A stretch of DNA of 64,000 nucleotides from Chitinophaga sp. YR573 (GCF_900110995.1 NZ_FOJF01000001.1:1939199-2003198); one strand, 5' to 3'; shown: positions 17,992-25,944, numbered from the stretch's first letter. Numbers and translations are program-made. Notes: generated from the sequence alone by a model not told the origin.

Positions 17992-19413
17992 TTAGTAAAC
18001 GTTAGTTTCTGCAGTTGCAGTAGCCCAACCGGTAGTCCAGTCAGTAGTACCATCAAATGCACCGCGGTAAACTACACTTGTGAAACCTGTAAGACCAGTG
18101 AAATCAGCGCCTGTTAATGCAGCAGAACCAGTACCCAGCAGGAAGCTTGGAGTACCTACAGTAGTTGCTACAGTAGCAGAGAATTTGTAAGGATCTTTCA
18201 GCAATACATCTGTAACAGCAGTCTGAATTGTTGTGTTGCTGGCAGCTAACCATGTGTTATATGCAGCAGCATTAGCAGTTATCCACTCACCTTTAAATGG
18301 ATTAGTACAACCGGCAATGATATTGTTTTTGAATACAAGTCTGCCATCAATAGCATTCTGTGAAGTAGCAGAAGGAACGCTCACTTTACTGTCATCGATA
18401 TAAAGACCATAAGGGAAACCAATCAGCAAAGAGTTGTAAATGCTTATTGCAGAGTTACGACGGATCTGAGCGGCATGCTGGTAGTTAGCATCAGCTGAAC
18501 CACTGCTACCAGACTGGAATGGTCCAACGATAGTCATGTTAGAGAAGGTAGCAGAAGTCTGTGGAGCCAGTGCGGAACCATTTGCATCGTTGTCAGATTC
18601 AAAACCATTAGAACCAGATTGGTCAGCAATAGTTTTGTAACGCTGTGCAACACCAAATTGTACTTTACCAGAGAAACCCAGGTCAGTATCAAAGTCGTCA
18701 TCTTTAGAGCAGCTTGCTATCAGGTGATCGCAGTTTACACTACCACCAAACCATTCGAAAGCATCATCACCTGAACGGTAAACCTGGATGTAACTGATCT
18801 TGGTACCACTACCAACACCACCCATTGTTAAACCGTTGATTTCGTTATCCGCAGAAAATGCAATACCTGCAAACTCAATACGAATATATTTCAGAGAACC
18901 TGAATTGTCAGTATCATCAGTACCACCGTACCAGATATAAGTTTTTTCATCACCACCTGCAGTTGGAATCAGACCACCTTCGATCTTAGCTTCGCCACCG
19001 GTTGGATTAATTTTTGCTTTACCCAGCAAAATCACACCACCCCAGTCTCCACTGCTACGCGCACCAGGTGCCTGAGAAGACGTGAAGACGATTGGTTTTG
19101 AAGCAGTACCTTCTGCCATCAGTTTACCACCACGGGAAACTACCAGTGAACCTTTAGAAGCCTTATCACCCAGGATAGTTGTACCTGGTTCGATAGTTAA
19201 GGTTACTCCAGATTTTACATACACAAAACCGCGCAGTATATATTTTTTGCTGGCTGATAATGTCTGGTTAGCAGAAATGTCACCTTTCAGTGTAACATAT
19301 GCACTGCTGTCGATACCGTTATTACCACCATTGTTGTTGTTATCGTCCTTGCTACAGGAAGACAGAATGCTTAAAGAACTAAGCGCGATTAAACCAAGTA
19401 AATACCTTTTCAT
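17992..19413 (-). CDS. Right-handed beta-helix lipoprotein
   Basis: This 473-residue surface or periplasmic lipoprotein has a signal peptide ending in lipobox SSC (Cys20), followed by an Asp/Asn/Gly-rich linker. The rest is a repetitive beta-strand protein: the segment around residues 60-115 (GVTLTIEPGTTI, then KPIVFTSS) and the later IEFAGIAFS and GDDAFEWFGG stretches are typical of Bacteroidetes parallel beta-helix lipoproteins. These are often mis-annotated as transporters. It is encoded 88 bases downstream of a TonB receptor but also has its own TATTTTTG promoter (19440-19447) with a phased operator. It is probably a ligand-capturing accessory of that receptor, replacing SusD; this role is inference from context. 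Confidence 0.82.
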   Translation of the reverse strand: MKRYLLGLIALSSLSILSSCSKDDNNNNGGNNGIDSSAYVTLKGDISANQTLSASKKYILRGFVYVKSGVTLTIEPGTTILGDKASKGSLVVSRGGKLMAEGTASKPIVFTSSQAPGARSSGDWGGVILLGKAKINPTGGEAKIEGGLIPTAGGDEKTYIWYGGTDDTDNSGSLKYIRIEFAGIAFSADNEINGLTMGGVGSGTKISYIQVYRSGDDAFEWFGGSVNCDHLIASCSKDDDFDTDLGFSGKVQFGVAQRYKTIADQSGSNGFESDNDANGSALAPQTSATFSNMTIVGPFQSGSSGSADANYQHAAQIRRNSAISIYNSLLIGFPYGLYIDDSKVSVPSATSQNAIDGRLVFKNNIIAGCTNPFKGEWITANAAAYNTWLAASNTTIQTAVTDVLLKDPYKFSATVATTVGTPSFLLGTGSAALTGADFTGLTGFTSVVYRGAFDGTTDWTTGWATATAETNVY

Positions 19414-19439
19414 GGAAATGTTTCAATTGTTTAAGAATT

Positions 19440-19447
19440 CAAAAATA
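19440..19447 (-). promoter_or_regulatory. -7 promoter element (TATTTTTG) of the beta-helix lipoprotein
   Basis: An exact TAnnTTTG match on the minus strand, 27 bases upstream of the ATG at 19413, in the gap after the upstream receptor gene. Confidence 0.6.
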
Positions 19448-19456
19448 AGGTTACCC

Positions 19457-19500
19457 TATGATGTATTTGTTAACTAACTGTGATGTATATATTAAATATT
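19457..19500 (-). promoter_or_regulatory. Four-box 11-bp phased operator, unit 2
   Basis: Box cores on the + strand at 19459 (TGA), 19470 (TTA), 19481 (TGA) and 19492 (TTA) are spaced by 11. TGATGTAT is repeated at a distance of 22 bases. The array begins 10 bases beyond the -7 element, as in units 1 and 3-5. Two of the four cores deviate from TTA. Confidence 0.55.
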
Positions 19501-19501
19501 A

Positions 19502-22333
19502 TTACTTAGATAATCTGTAAGTATAGGTAAGCGTAAACGTGCTACCCGGGCGGTATTCCTGCAACAGATAATCTTTACCTGTACTGATGGATCCCTTCGT
19601 AAAAGTTGTGTTATCCCACTTCTTATTTCCGTTCTGATCATAGTAGAACTGGTACTTTGCATTCAGGATATCCTTTACATTTAAACGAAGACTGCTATGC
19701 TTACTCATATTCAGACTAGCCTGGAAATCCAGCAGGTTACGCGGGCTTTCAAAAATATTACCCAGCTTACCGCTGCCATCAGCTCCACCACCTTCTCCTA
19801 CTAAATATAAACGCTGTCCTATACGGTTGTACAACAGATTAAAACTCACTTTATCATTAGGCAGTGCATAAGACAAACTGGTATTGATCACATAATTTGA
19901 TTGTCCTGATAATGGTCTGTCTTTCGCATTCACAATTGTATTATCCTGCACCACTGATTTGATGTAAGCAAGGTTTGCATAAAAAGTAGTACTCTTCAGA
20001 AAACTGTTCTCAGCAAGGAATCCCAGTTTTTTGCGGATCTCTATTTCAGCCCCTACATTGTATGCACTCGGGAAGTTATAAGGAGTAATATCATACTGAC
20101 TTAAACCGCCTGAAGTAACTTTATTTTCTATCGGATTCTTGAAGTGTTTGTAGAACACAGAAGCAGAAAATATTTCACCTGCTTTAGGGAACAGTTCATA
20201 ACGGATATCCGCGTTATCGATCTGGCTGCGTACCAGTTTAGTATTACCATTGATCAGTGAAGACATTTCATAATCATAGTAAGACAATGGCGCTATTTCA
20301 CGCAGTTCCGGTCTTGCTACAGTTCTGTAATAAGAAGCGCGCAGGTTAGAACTTTCATTCAGTGAATAAGTGAAATTCGCAGAAGGTAAGAAGTCTGTCC
20401 AGGTATTATCCAGTTTTATAGCAGGATTATTTACAGGAGATTTCAGTTGCAGATTAAATGATTCTACACGTACTCCCCATACCAGACGGAGACGATCAGA
20501 GAAACGATTATCAAACTGCACATAACCCGCTGTAGTTAAGGTGTTGGCTTTGTACTGATCTGCATCAGCAGTAATATCATCCAGTAAATAATAACCATCA
20601 TTGATAGCATCGTTACCATATAAAGTAGCAATAGGACGCTGTGCAATCTCACTTCCACCCTCTTTCAGTTCATCCATTTTCAAACCAATGTAACGTGCGT
20701 GAAATTCACGGCTACGATACTGGCCTAACGCACCAATCTTTAATGAACTTTTATTATTCATAAAACGGAACGGATGCGTATAGTTTACATCAGCGATGTA
20801 AATATTTTCATTCAGGTCAGAGAACAAACGGTTGTTAGCCTTACCAATAGAAGTAACATCTGCAACCAGCGGTGCAGCCGGATTGTCAATAGCCCTTCCG
20901 TAAGAATTTTTACGCTGATCAGGCTGATTGTTTGTTACTTTATTATAAGATACTAACCAGTTGATCTTGTTCTGTCCTTCACCTATCTGATGATCACCTT
21001 CTACAGCAGTTTTAAACAATGATTTCTGTATAAGATCAAAAGCATAGTAGTTAATATACTTAGAGCTACTGAGGTTATCACCTTCACGGAAAAGGAAGTT
21101 ATCATCAAATATTCTGTTGTACAGATTCTTCCATACAATCTTACTCTTACCGGCAGAATAGCCGAGGTTAAATACCGCACCCAGGTTGGAAGAGTATTTA
21201 TATACATTATCTATGTAATCGAAGTTATCATAATGCCTGATCACATCTTTCATCACTGTTTCATTGTGAGAATAAGTGATCGCTGCAATCATACCCAGGT
21301 TACCATCTTTCTTAGTTGTCCAATGGTTTCCCAAAGTAGCCTGTAAGTTCACAGCAGGTAATCCCTTTCTTTCTTTGATATTGTAATCGTTGTTCAGAGA
21401 ATGTTCAACATTCTGCTGCTGTTCACGTGTTAACTGGTTATTGAGAATCTGGTTGGTAGTAGGGAAGCTGGAAGGCAACTGACGTTTACCATTATCAAAT
21501 CCCAAGAAGTCTGTACTGCTTTTATAACCGGTTTTAAAAGGCTGGAAAGTAGATACAGTGTTCATACCTGTACCTACAGAGATATCGAAGAAATGTTGTT
21601 CAGGGATTTCTTTTGTCTGGATATTGATCACACCACCTGCAAAGTCGCCTGGCAGATCTGGTGTAGCCGACTTGGTGATAACGATGTTATCGATCATGTT
21701 GGCAGGAATGATATCGAAAGAGAATGCTTTACGGTTAGGTTCTGTACTTGGCAGGCTGGCATTGTCTATCATTGCAGCGTTATAACGGTCGCTCAGTCCG
21801 CGTACAATTACAAATTTATTATCCTGGATAGTAGTACCGCTTACGCGTTTTAATACCTCACCTGTACTACGGTCGGGAGACTTTTTGATCACATCAGCAG
21901 AGATCCCGTCAGATACTGCAGGGCTGTTCTTTTGTGTAGTATATAATGCGTTGATGGTTTCCTGTTTGAAAGAACCCCTGATCACCACTTCCTTTAATTC
22001 TTTTGATTGCGGTTCGTCCAGGATTACCGGCAGGCTGACAGGAGTGCCCGCTTTTACCACTACTTCGCTGATAGCTTTCGTCTGGTAACCCATGTACTTG
22101 AATTCAAGTGTATAGGTACCCGGAGTTACATTCAGTGTATAACGACCTTCTACGTCCGTTACAGCGCCGGTAGAAGTTCCCTGTACGATAACGGTAACGC
22201 CAATAAGCGCTTCACCCGATTTTTTATCGGTCACTTTCCCGGTTATTTTTCCATTATCGGTAATAGAAGCATGCAGTGCATTGCACAGAAACAGGCATAC
22301 ACATAACAGTGTAGACAATATAGGTTGTTTCAC
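19502..22333 (-). CDS. TonB-dependent receptor with CarboxypepD_reg domain
   Basis: This 943-residue outer-membrane importer has a signal peptide (about 1-25), a CarboxypepD_reg domain (about 31-110, GKVTDKKSGEALIGVTV), a TonB plug (about 125-240, containing VRGLSDRYN and the NIQTKE region) and a C-terminal barrel. The GTG at 22333 is taken as start. The longer frame from the TTG at 22378 begins inside the -7 element TACTTTTG (22376-22383) and therefore cannot be in the transcript. No SusD follows; the beta-helix lipoprotein gene comes 88 bases later. Upstream lie four phased boxes plus a second set of three. The ligand is unknown; the operator and the adjacent phosphate transporter suggest a phosphate-related substrate (inference). 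Confidence 0.9.
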   Translation of the reverse strand: MKQPILSTLLCVCLFLCNALHASITDNGKITGKVTDKKSGEALIGVTVIVQGTSTGAVTDVEGRYTLNVTPGTYTLEFKYMGYQTKAISEVVVKAGTPVSLPVILDEPQSKELKEVVIRGSFKQETINALYTTQKNSPAVSDGISADVIKKSPDRSTGEVLKRVSGTTIQDNKFVIVRGLSDRYNAAMIDNASLPSTEPNRKAFSFDIIPANMIDNIVITKSATPDLPGDFAGGVINIQTKEIPEQHFFDISVGTGMNTVSTFQPFKTGYKSSTDFLGFDNGKRQLPSSFPTTNQILNNQLTREQQQNVEHSLNNDYNIKERKGLPAVNLQATLGNHWTTKKDGNLGMIAAITYSHNETVMKDVIRHYDNFDYIDNVYKYSSNLGAVFNLGYSAGKSKIVWKNLYNRIFDDNFLFREGDNLSSSKYINYYAFDLIQKSLFKTAVEGDHQIGEGQNKINWLVSYNKVTNNQPDQRKNSYGRAIDNPAAPLVADVTSIGKANNRLFSDLNENIYIADVNYTHPFRFMNNKSSLKIGALGQYRSREFHARYIGLKMDELKEGGSEIAQRPIATLYGNDAINDGYYLLDDITADADQYKANTLTTAGYVQFDNRFSDRLRLVWGVRVESFNLQLKSPVNNPAIKLDNTWTDFLPSANFTYSLNESSNLRASYYRTVARPELREIAPLSYYDYEMSSLINGNTKLVRSQIDNADIRYELFPKAGEIFSASVFYKHFKNPIENKVTSGGLSQYDITPYNFPSAYNVGAEIEIRKKLGFLAENSFLKSTTFYANLAYIKSVVQDNTIVNAKDRPLSGQSNYVINTSLSYALPNDKVSFNLLYNRIGQRLYLVGEGGGADGSGKLGNIFESPRNLLDFQASLNMSKHSSLRLNVKDILNAKYQFYYDQNGNKKWDNTTFTKGSISTGKDYLLQEYRPGSTFTLTYTYRLSK

Positions 22334-22375
22334 TCTAAGTTGGATTCGTTCGTTGATATAGATTGATCGCAGGCA

Positions 22376-22383
22376 CAAAAGTA
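22376..22383 (-). promoter_or_regulatory. -7 promoter element (TACTTTTG) that decides the receptor start
   Basis: An exact TAnnTTTG match on the minus strand, 43 bases upstream of the GTG start. It overlaps the alternative TTG start codon and so rules it out. Confidence 0.65.
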
Positions 22384-22392
22384 TTGCCGCTG

Positions 22393-22436
22393 TGTTATCG
22401 CATTGTTACAGCAAGGTTACCAGAATGTTAATTGTT
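22393..22436 (-). promoter_or_regulatory. Four-box 11-bp phased operator, unit 3
   Basis: GTTA occurs on the + strand at 22394, 22405, 22416 and 22427, exactly 11 bases apart each time. The array begins 10 bases beyond the -7 element. This is the cleanest of the five arrays and no TTG -33 element is present, which suggests activator dependence. Confidence 0.72.
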
Positions 22437-22465
22437 AAGGAATAATTAAAAAATAGTTAACAACT
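22433..22465 (-). promoter_or_regulatory. Secondary three-box array upstream of unit 3
   Basis: TTAA occurs at 22435, 22446 and 22457, again at 11-base steps but offset by 7 from the first array. The stretch GTTAAGGAATAATTAA closely matches GTTAAGGAATCATTAA at 24051-24066 in unit 5. Confidence 0.5.
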
Positions 22466-22527
22466 CAGGGAAGAGGATAGATATGGTTCACAGGATATAC
22501 AGCAATATAGGTTAAGGGTACATTTAT

Positions 22528-22935
22528 TTAACAGGAAGGCTGCGGGCCCTGTCTGTTATTTAATAATCGTTCAAGTGTAAGATCGAATTGTGCATTATAC
22601 TCACTACCATTTTTATAATGATCACTAACGGCAGCGATTAATTGAAAAAGATGCAGCCCTTTATTTGTAAACGGCTTATTATCCTTATTACACAATTCCA
22701 GGGTAAAGTTGAATTTGTCTTCCAGTTCTTCTTCAAACTCCCTTAAACTTAATGTTTCATCAATCGGAAACTCTATCAGGATGTCTTCCGGGAATCCTGC
22801 TTCCTGTAGCGTATCAAAAGCATTGGCAATTGAGTTACGCCCGTTATATACGGCTATATTACATGAAAGCAATCGTTGAAACTGCATCTGCAATAGGGAG
22901 ATAGTCATCAGAGGATGTAATTTCAATACTTTCAT
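22528..22935 (-). CDS. Uncharacterised 135-residue cytoplasmic protein
   Basis: This family was not recognised. The protein has no signal peptide or membrane segment. The N-terminal half contains a YNGRNSIANAF segment. The middle is acidic (residues about 60-80, with LREFEEELEDKF) followed by a beta-strand and turn, then a helical C-terminus with DHYKNGS and LERLLNN. The ATG at 22935 lies 52 bases downstream of a TATGTTTG -7 element carrying the same phased operator as the neighbouring receptors, so it is probably co-regulated with them. It stands between the receptor gene and the phosphoesterase gene as its own transcription unit. Confidence 0.7.
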   Translation of the reverse strand: MKVLKLHPLMTISLLQMQFQRLLSCNIAVYNGRNSIANAFDTLQEAGFPEDILIEFPIDETLSLREFEEELEDKFNFTLELCNKDNKPFTNKGLHLFQLIAAVSDHYKNGSEYNAQFDLTLERLLNNRQGPQPSC

Positions 22936-22986
22936 TGTAGATTTAATATTAGCATTGCCAGTCTAACTAACTGTGTAACAACTGTA

Positions 22987-22994
22987 CAAACATA
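22987..22994 (-). promoter_or_regulatory. -7 promoter element (TATGTTTG) of the 135-residue protein
   Basis: An exact TAnnTTTG match on the minus strand, 52 bases upstream of the ATG at 22935, located between this gene and the phosphoesterase stop codon at 23061. Confidence 0.6.
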
Positions 22995-23003
22995 GCAGAT
23001 GTC

Positions 23004-23047
23004 TATTACCGGAATATTAAGCCGTTGATAAATATATGTTAAATCAA
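23004..23047 (-). promoter_or_regulatory. Four-box 11-bp phased operator, unit 4
   Basis: Cores on the + strand at 23006 (TTAC), 23017 (TTAA), 23028 (degenerate, ATA) and 23039 (TTAA) follow the 11-base register. The array begins 10 bases beyond the -7 element, as in the other four units. Confidence 0.55.
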
Positions 23048-23060
23048 TGCGTTATGTAAA

Positions 23061-23891
23061 CTACTGATTCGGGAAACTAATCACTTTGGAGATATCTCCC
23101 CATGGCTGGTTAGCATCTTCTTCCTCTTCAGGTAATACTACGCGGCTTTTACTAACCGGATACTGGTATAAGCTCCATTGTCCGGCGGTATATTCCAGTG
23201 AAGTAAGACTCTCTACCCAGTCGCCTGAGTTTAAATACAATACTGGCTTGCCATCGTGCTGCATTTCTTTAATGATAGGCTGGTGGATATGTCCGCAGCA
23301 CACTACATCAAATTGTTTGTCCACAGCAATTTCTGCCACTACCTGTTCAAAATCAGAGATAAATTTCACGGCCTGTTTTACGCCGTTCTTTACTTTTTTG
23401 GAGAAACTCATCTTCTCCTTGCCCATGCTTTCCAGGATATTGTTCACCAGGCGGTTGAGAATAATGAGCAGATCGTACCCTTTACCACCCAGTTTTGCCA
23501 GCCATTTGGAATTTTTCATGGTAACGTCGTACACATCTCCATGGAAGAACCAATGTTTTTTGCCATCTACTTCCAGGATCAGTTTATTGTCGATCGTGAG
23601 GTTACCCAGTCCGAAACCGGCGTATTTACGCAAAGCTTCGTCATGGTTCCCTGTCAGGTAGTAAACATCTGTTTTGCTGGTCATTTTCAGGATGCGGCGG
23701 ATCACCTTGGTATGGGACTTGGGGAAGTAACGCTTGCTGAACTGCCAGATATCGATGATATCTCCATTCAGGATCAGCACTTTAGGGTCAATACTATCCA
23801 GGTATTGGATCAATTCCTTTGCGTGACAGCCATAAATTCCGAGATGTACATCGGAGATTACGACTATGTCTAATGGGCGTTTTTCGGACAT
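23061..23891 (-). CDS. LpxH-like calcineurin-fold metallophosphoesterase
   Basis: This 276-residue cytoplasmic phosphoesterase shows the full dinuclear metal site: DVH (Asp14, His16), GD (Asp44), GNHD (81-84), HGD (117-119) and GHIH (His201, His203). The layout matches the UDP-2,3-diacylglucosamine diphosphatase (LpxH) branch, including a long insert between the HGD and GHIH motifs, so a role in lipid A synthesis is the usual annotation. The ATG is at 23891. Upstream lies a phased operator (24028-24071) at the standard distance from an imperfect -7 element (TTCCTTTG), which would give a leader of about 110 bases. The placement suggests phosphate-responsive control. Another phosphomonoester substrate remains possible. 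Confidence 0.85.
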   Translation of the reverse strand: MSEKRPLDIVVISDVHLGIYGCHAKELIQYLDSIDPKVLILNGDIIDIWQFSKRYFPKSHTKVIRRILKMTSKTDVYYLTGNHDEALRKYAGFGLGNLTIDNKLILEVDGKKHWFFHGDVYDVTMKNSKWLAKLGGKGYDLLIILNRLVNNILESMGKEKMSFSKKVKNGVKQAVKFISDFEQVVAEIAVDKQFDVVCCGHIHQPIIKEMQHDGKPVLYLNSGDWVESLTSLEYTAGQWSLYQYPVSKSRVVLPEEEEDANQPWGDISKVISFPNQ

Positions 23892-24010
23892 TTTAGCTTG
23901 ATTGAACCGGATATACCAGTCCTTTGTTATTTATTTTATGAAAAAAGTTCGCAGTTGACGTTACATTGTTGTAGGCTATAAATCCTTTATGGGCAGTCAA
24001 TTCTACTTTG

Positions 24011-24018
24011 CAAAGGAA
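24011..24018 (-). promoter_or_regulatory. Imperfect -7 element (TTCCTTTG) facing the phosphoesterase
   Basis: One base off TAnnTTTG on the minus strand, but exactly 10 bases from the operator edge as in units 1-4. It lies 120 bases upstream of the phosphoesterase ATG. Confidence 0.35.
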
Positions 24019-24027
24019 AAAATGCTA

Positions 24028-24071
24028 TATTACTTTTATATTAATACAGTGTTAAGGAATCATTAATTATA
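24028..24071. promoter_or_regulatory. Four-box 11-bp phased operator, unit 5, in a divergent region
   Basis: TTA cores occur on the + strand at 24030, 24041, 24052 and 24063 (TATTAC, TATTAA, TGTTAA, CATTAA), spaced by 11. Box orientation matches the minus-strand genes. The array also lies 32 bases upstream of the + strand -7 element of the DUF47-PiT operon, so it could serve either or both directions. Confidence 0.6.
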
Positions 24072-24079
24072 ATTTTTTC

Positions 24080-24111
24080 TTGGAGGTATTGCCCCTGGAA
24101 AGCTATTTTTG
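24080..24111 (+). promoter_or_regulatory. Promoter of the DUF47-PiT operon
   Basis: A -33-type TTG at 24080-24082 and an exact -7 element TATTTTTG at 24104-24111 are separated by 21 bases. The latter lies 22 bases before the ATG at 24134. The in-frame TTG at 24080 is part of the promoter and so is not the start codon. Confidence 0.65.
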
Positions 24112-24133
24112 CGCCAAATTCAAACTACACCGT

Positions 24134-24787
24134 ATGGGAGGCTTCAATTCTTTTGTCAAACTTTTTGTGCCTAAAGACCGGGTTTTTTATTCATTATTCG
24201 AAGATGTAGCCGCTAACCTCGTAGAGATGGGAAAAGTGCTGATAGAGCTGGTAGGGTCCACAGATCCTGCTGTACGCAAGGATAAAACCCACCTGATAGA
24301 AAGGCTGGAGCATAAGAATGATGACTTTACACACCGCATATTTGTGGAATTAGGGCAGAACTTCATTACTCCCTTTGACCGTGAAGATATTCACCACCTC
24401 GCAGCTACCCTCGATGACGTAGCTGACTATATCCATGGTTCTGCAAAAAGACTGGATCTTTACAGAGTTGTGGATATTAATGACAGTGTACGTAAACTGG
24501 CAGATCTCATCCACCAGGGTACACTCGAACTACACAAAGCGATCCCTGAACTGCGTACCATGTCCAACATGCGTATCATTACAGATGCCTGTGTAAGGAT
24601 CAATAGCCTGGAAAACCATGCTGATGACATCTATGACATGGCAATCGCCGATTTGTTTGAGAAAGAAGCCAATAATGCAGGAGAGCTGCTTAAAATGCGC
24701 GAAATATACCAGGCGCTGGAAATAGCTACAGACAAATGTGAAGATTGTGCTAACGTGATAGAGTCAATTATCATAAAGTACGCATAA
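24134..24787 (+). CDS. DUF47/PhoU-like phosphate transport regulator (Pit accessory)
   Basis: This 217-residue all-helical protein of the DUF47 (YkaA/PhoU-like) family is usually encoded with Pit transporters and thought to modulate them or bind metal-phosphate complexes. The PhoU-like helical bundle is recognisable from FEDVAANLVEMG near the N-terminus through DREDIHHLAATLDDVADYI (about 90-110) to the C-terminal ATDKCEDCANVIESI motif. A longer frame from TTG at 24080 runs through the promoter and is rejected. The PiT gene follows 55 bases later on the same strand. Function in phosphate uptake is well supported by family and context. Confidence 0.9.
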   Translation: MGGFNSFVKLFVPKDRVFYSLFEDVAANLVEMGKVLIELVGSTDPAVRKDKTHLIERLEHKNDDFTHRIFVELGQNFITPFDREDIHHLAATLDDVADYIHGSAKRLDLYRVVDINDSVRKLADLIHQGTLELHKAIPELRTMSNMRIITDACVRINSLENHADDIYDMAIADLFEKEANNAGELLKMREIYQALEIATDKCEDCANVIESIIIKYA

Positions 24788-24842
24788 TCAGTAGATTGTG
24801 TAATTATATGGCCAGCCTGTTTTCAACGCAAACATCTTTCTA

Positions 24843-25847
24843 ATGACCTTACTAGTTATCATTATCATACTGGCATTTATCTTTGACTATATTAACGGGT
24901 TCCATGATGCGGCTAACTCAATAGCGACGATAGTATCCACCAAAGTACTGACCCCTTTCCAGGCGGTACTGTGGGCAGCCGTGTTCAACTTTGCAGCATT
25001 CTTTATTTCCAAATACGTATATGGTGAGTTCAAAGTAGGTAATACCATTGCCAAATCCATCTTTGAACAGTTTATCACACTCAGGGTTATCCTCTGTGGT
25101 CTGATAGCTGCCATTTTATGGAACCTCCTTACCTGGTGGTATGGTATCCCTTCCAGCTCTTCACATACACTGATTGGTGGTTTCATCGGGTCTGCAGTAG
25201 CTGCGGCACACGGTTCCTTTGATGTAATCAACTATGCTAAAGTATTGCCTATCCTGTACTTTATCGTACTGGCCCCTTTCATAGGGATGGCCGTCGCCTT
25301 TCTCATAACGATACTCATTCTCAATATCTGCCGCAAGGCCAATCCCTACCGTGCAGAGAACTGGTTCAAACGCCTGCAGCTGGTTTCATCCGGCGCACTC
25401 AGTCTTGCTCACGGTGGTAACGATGCGCAGAAAGTAATGGGGATCATTGCAGCAGCGCTGGTAGCACATGGTAGTATCAACAATATTGCCGATGTGCCCA
25501 ACTGGGTACCCTTCTCCTGCTTCGCAGCAATCGGTTTGGGTACCATGAGCGGTGGCTGGAAAATCGTTAAAACAATGGGTTCCCGTATTACCAAGGTAAC
25601 GCCACTGGAAGGTGTAGCGGCAGAAACTGCCGGTGCTATCACCCTCTACCTCACAGAATCCCTGGGTATTCCGGTAAGTACCACACATACCATCACCGGT
25701 TCTATTATCGGTGTGGGTGCCACCAAACGTCTCTCAGCTGTACGTTGGGGTGTAACGGTAAGCCTGCTATGGGCATGGATACTGACTATCCCTATCAGTG
25801 CACTGGTAGCAGCCCTGGTATACTTTATTTCCAACTTATTCTTTTAA
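24843..25847 (+). CDS. pit: PiT family inorganic phosphate transporter
   Basis: This 334-residue inner-membrane permease of the PiT family takes up phosphate (usually as a metal-phosphate complex) with the proton gradient. The two inverted signature halves are visible: GFHDAANSIATIVSTKVLTP near residue 18 and SLAHGGNDAQKVMG near 190. SSSHTLIGG and STTHTITGS mark the repeated transport motifs. About ten hydrophobic helices are visible. It is the second gene of a DUF47-PiT operon and is followed by two hairpins (25854-25872 and 25900-25944). Length is typical of the shorter bacterial forms. Confidence 0.94.
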   Translation: MTLLVIIIILAFIFDYINGFHDAANSIATIVSTKVLTPFQAVLWAAVFNFAAFFISKYVYGEFKVGNTIAKSIFEQFITLRVILCGLIAAILWNLLTWWYGIPSSSSHTLIGGFIGSAVAAAHGSFDVINYAKVLPILYFIVLAPFIGMAVAFLITILILNICRKANPYRAENWFKRLQLVSSGALSLAHGGNDAQKVMGIIAAALVAHGSINNIADVPNWVPFSCFAAIGLGTMSGGWKIVKTMGSRITKVTPLEGVAAETAGAITLYLTESLGIPVSTTHTITGSIIGVGATKRLSAVRWGVTVSLLWAWILTIPISALVAALVYFISNLFF

Positions 25848-25853
25848 ACCGGG

Positions 25854-25872
25854 TGCAGGGCAGAGCCCTGCA
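25854..25872 (+). other. Short hairpin after pit
   Basis: Perfect 8-base arms TGCAGGGC and GCCCTGCA with a 3-base loop begin 6 bases after the pit stop. They have no T-tract. It may protect the 3' end or pause transcription before the main terminator. Confidence 0.5.
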
Positions 25873-25899
25873 GAAACCCCATCACTAAAAAATTAAAAT

Positions 25900-25944
25900 A
25901 AAAGACTGAGTCCGTTAGGTTATACCTAACGGACTCAGTCTTTT
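25900..25944 (+). terminator. Rho-independent terminator of the pit operon
   Basis: Perfect 21-base arms (25900-25920 and 25924-25944) with a 3-base loop end in TTTT. The arm contains TCCGTTAGG, a string also seen in the nested palindromes at 7167 and 49139. Confidence 0.88.
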
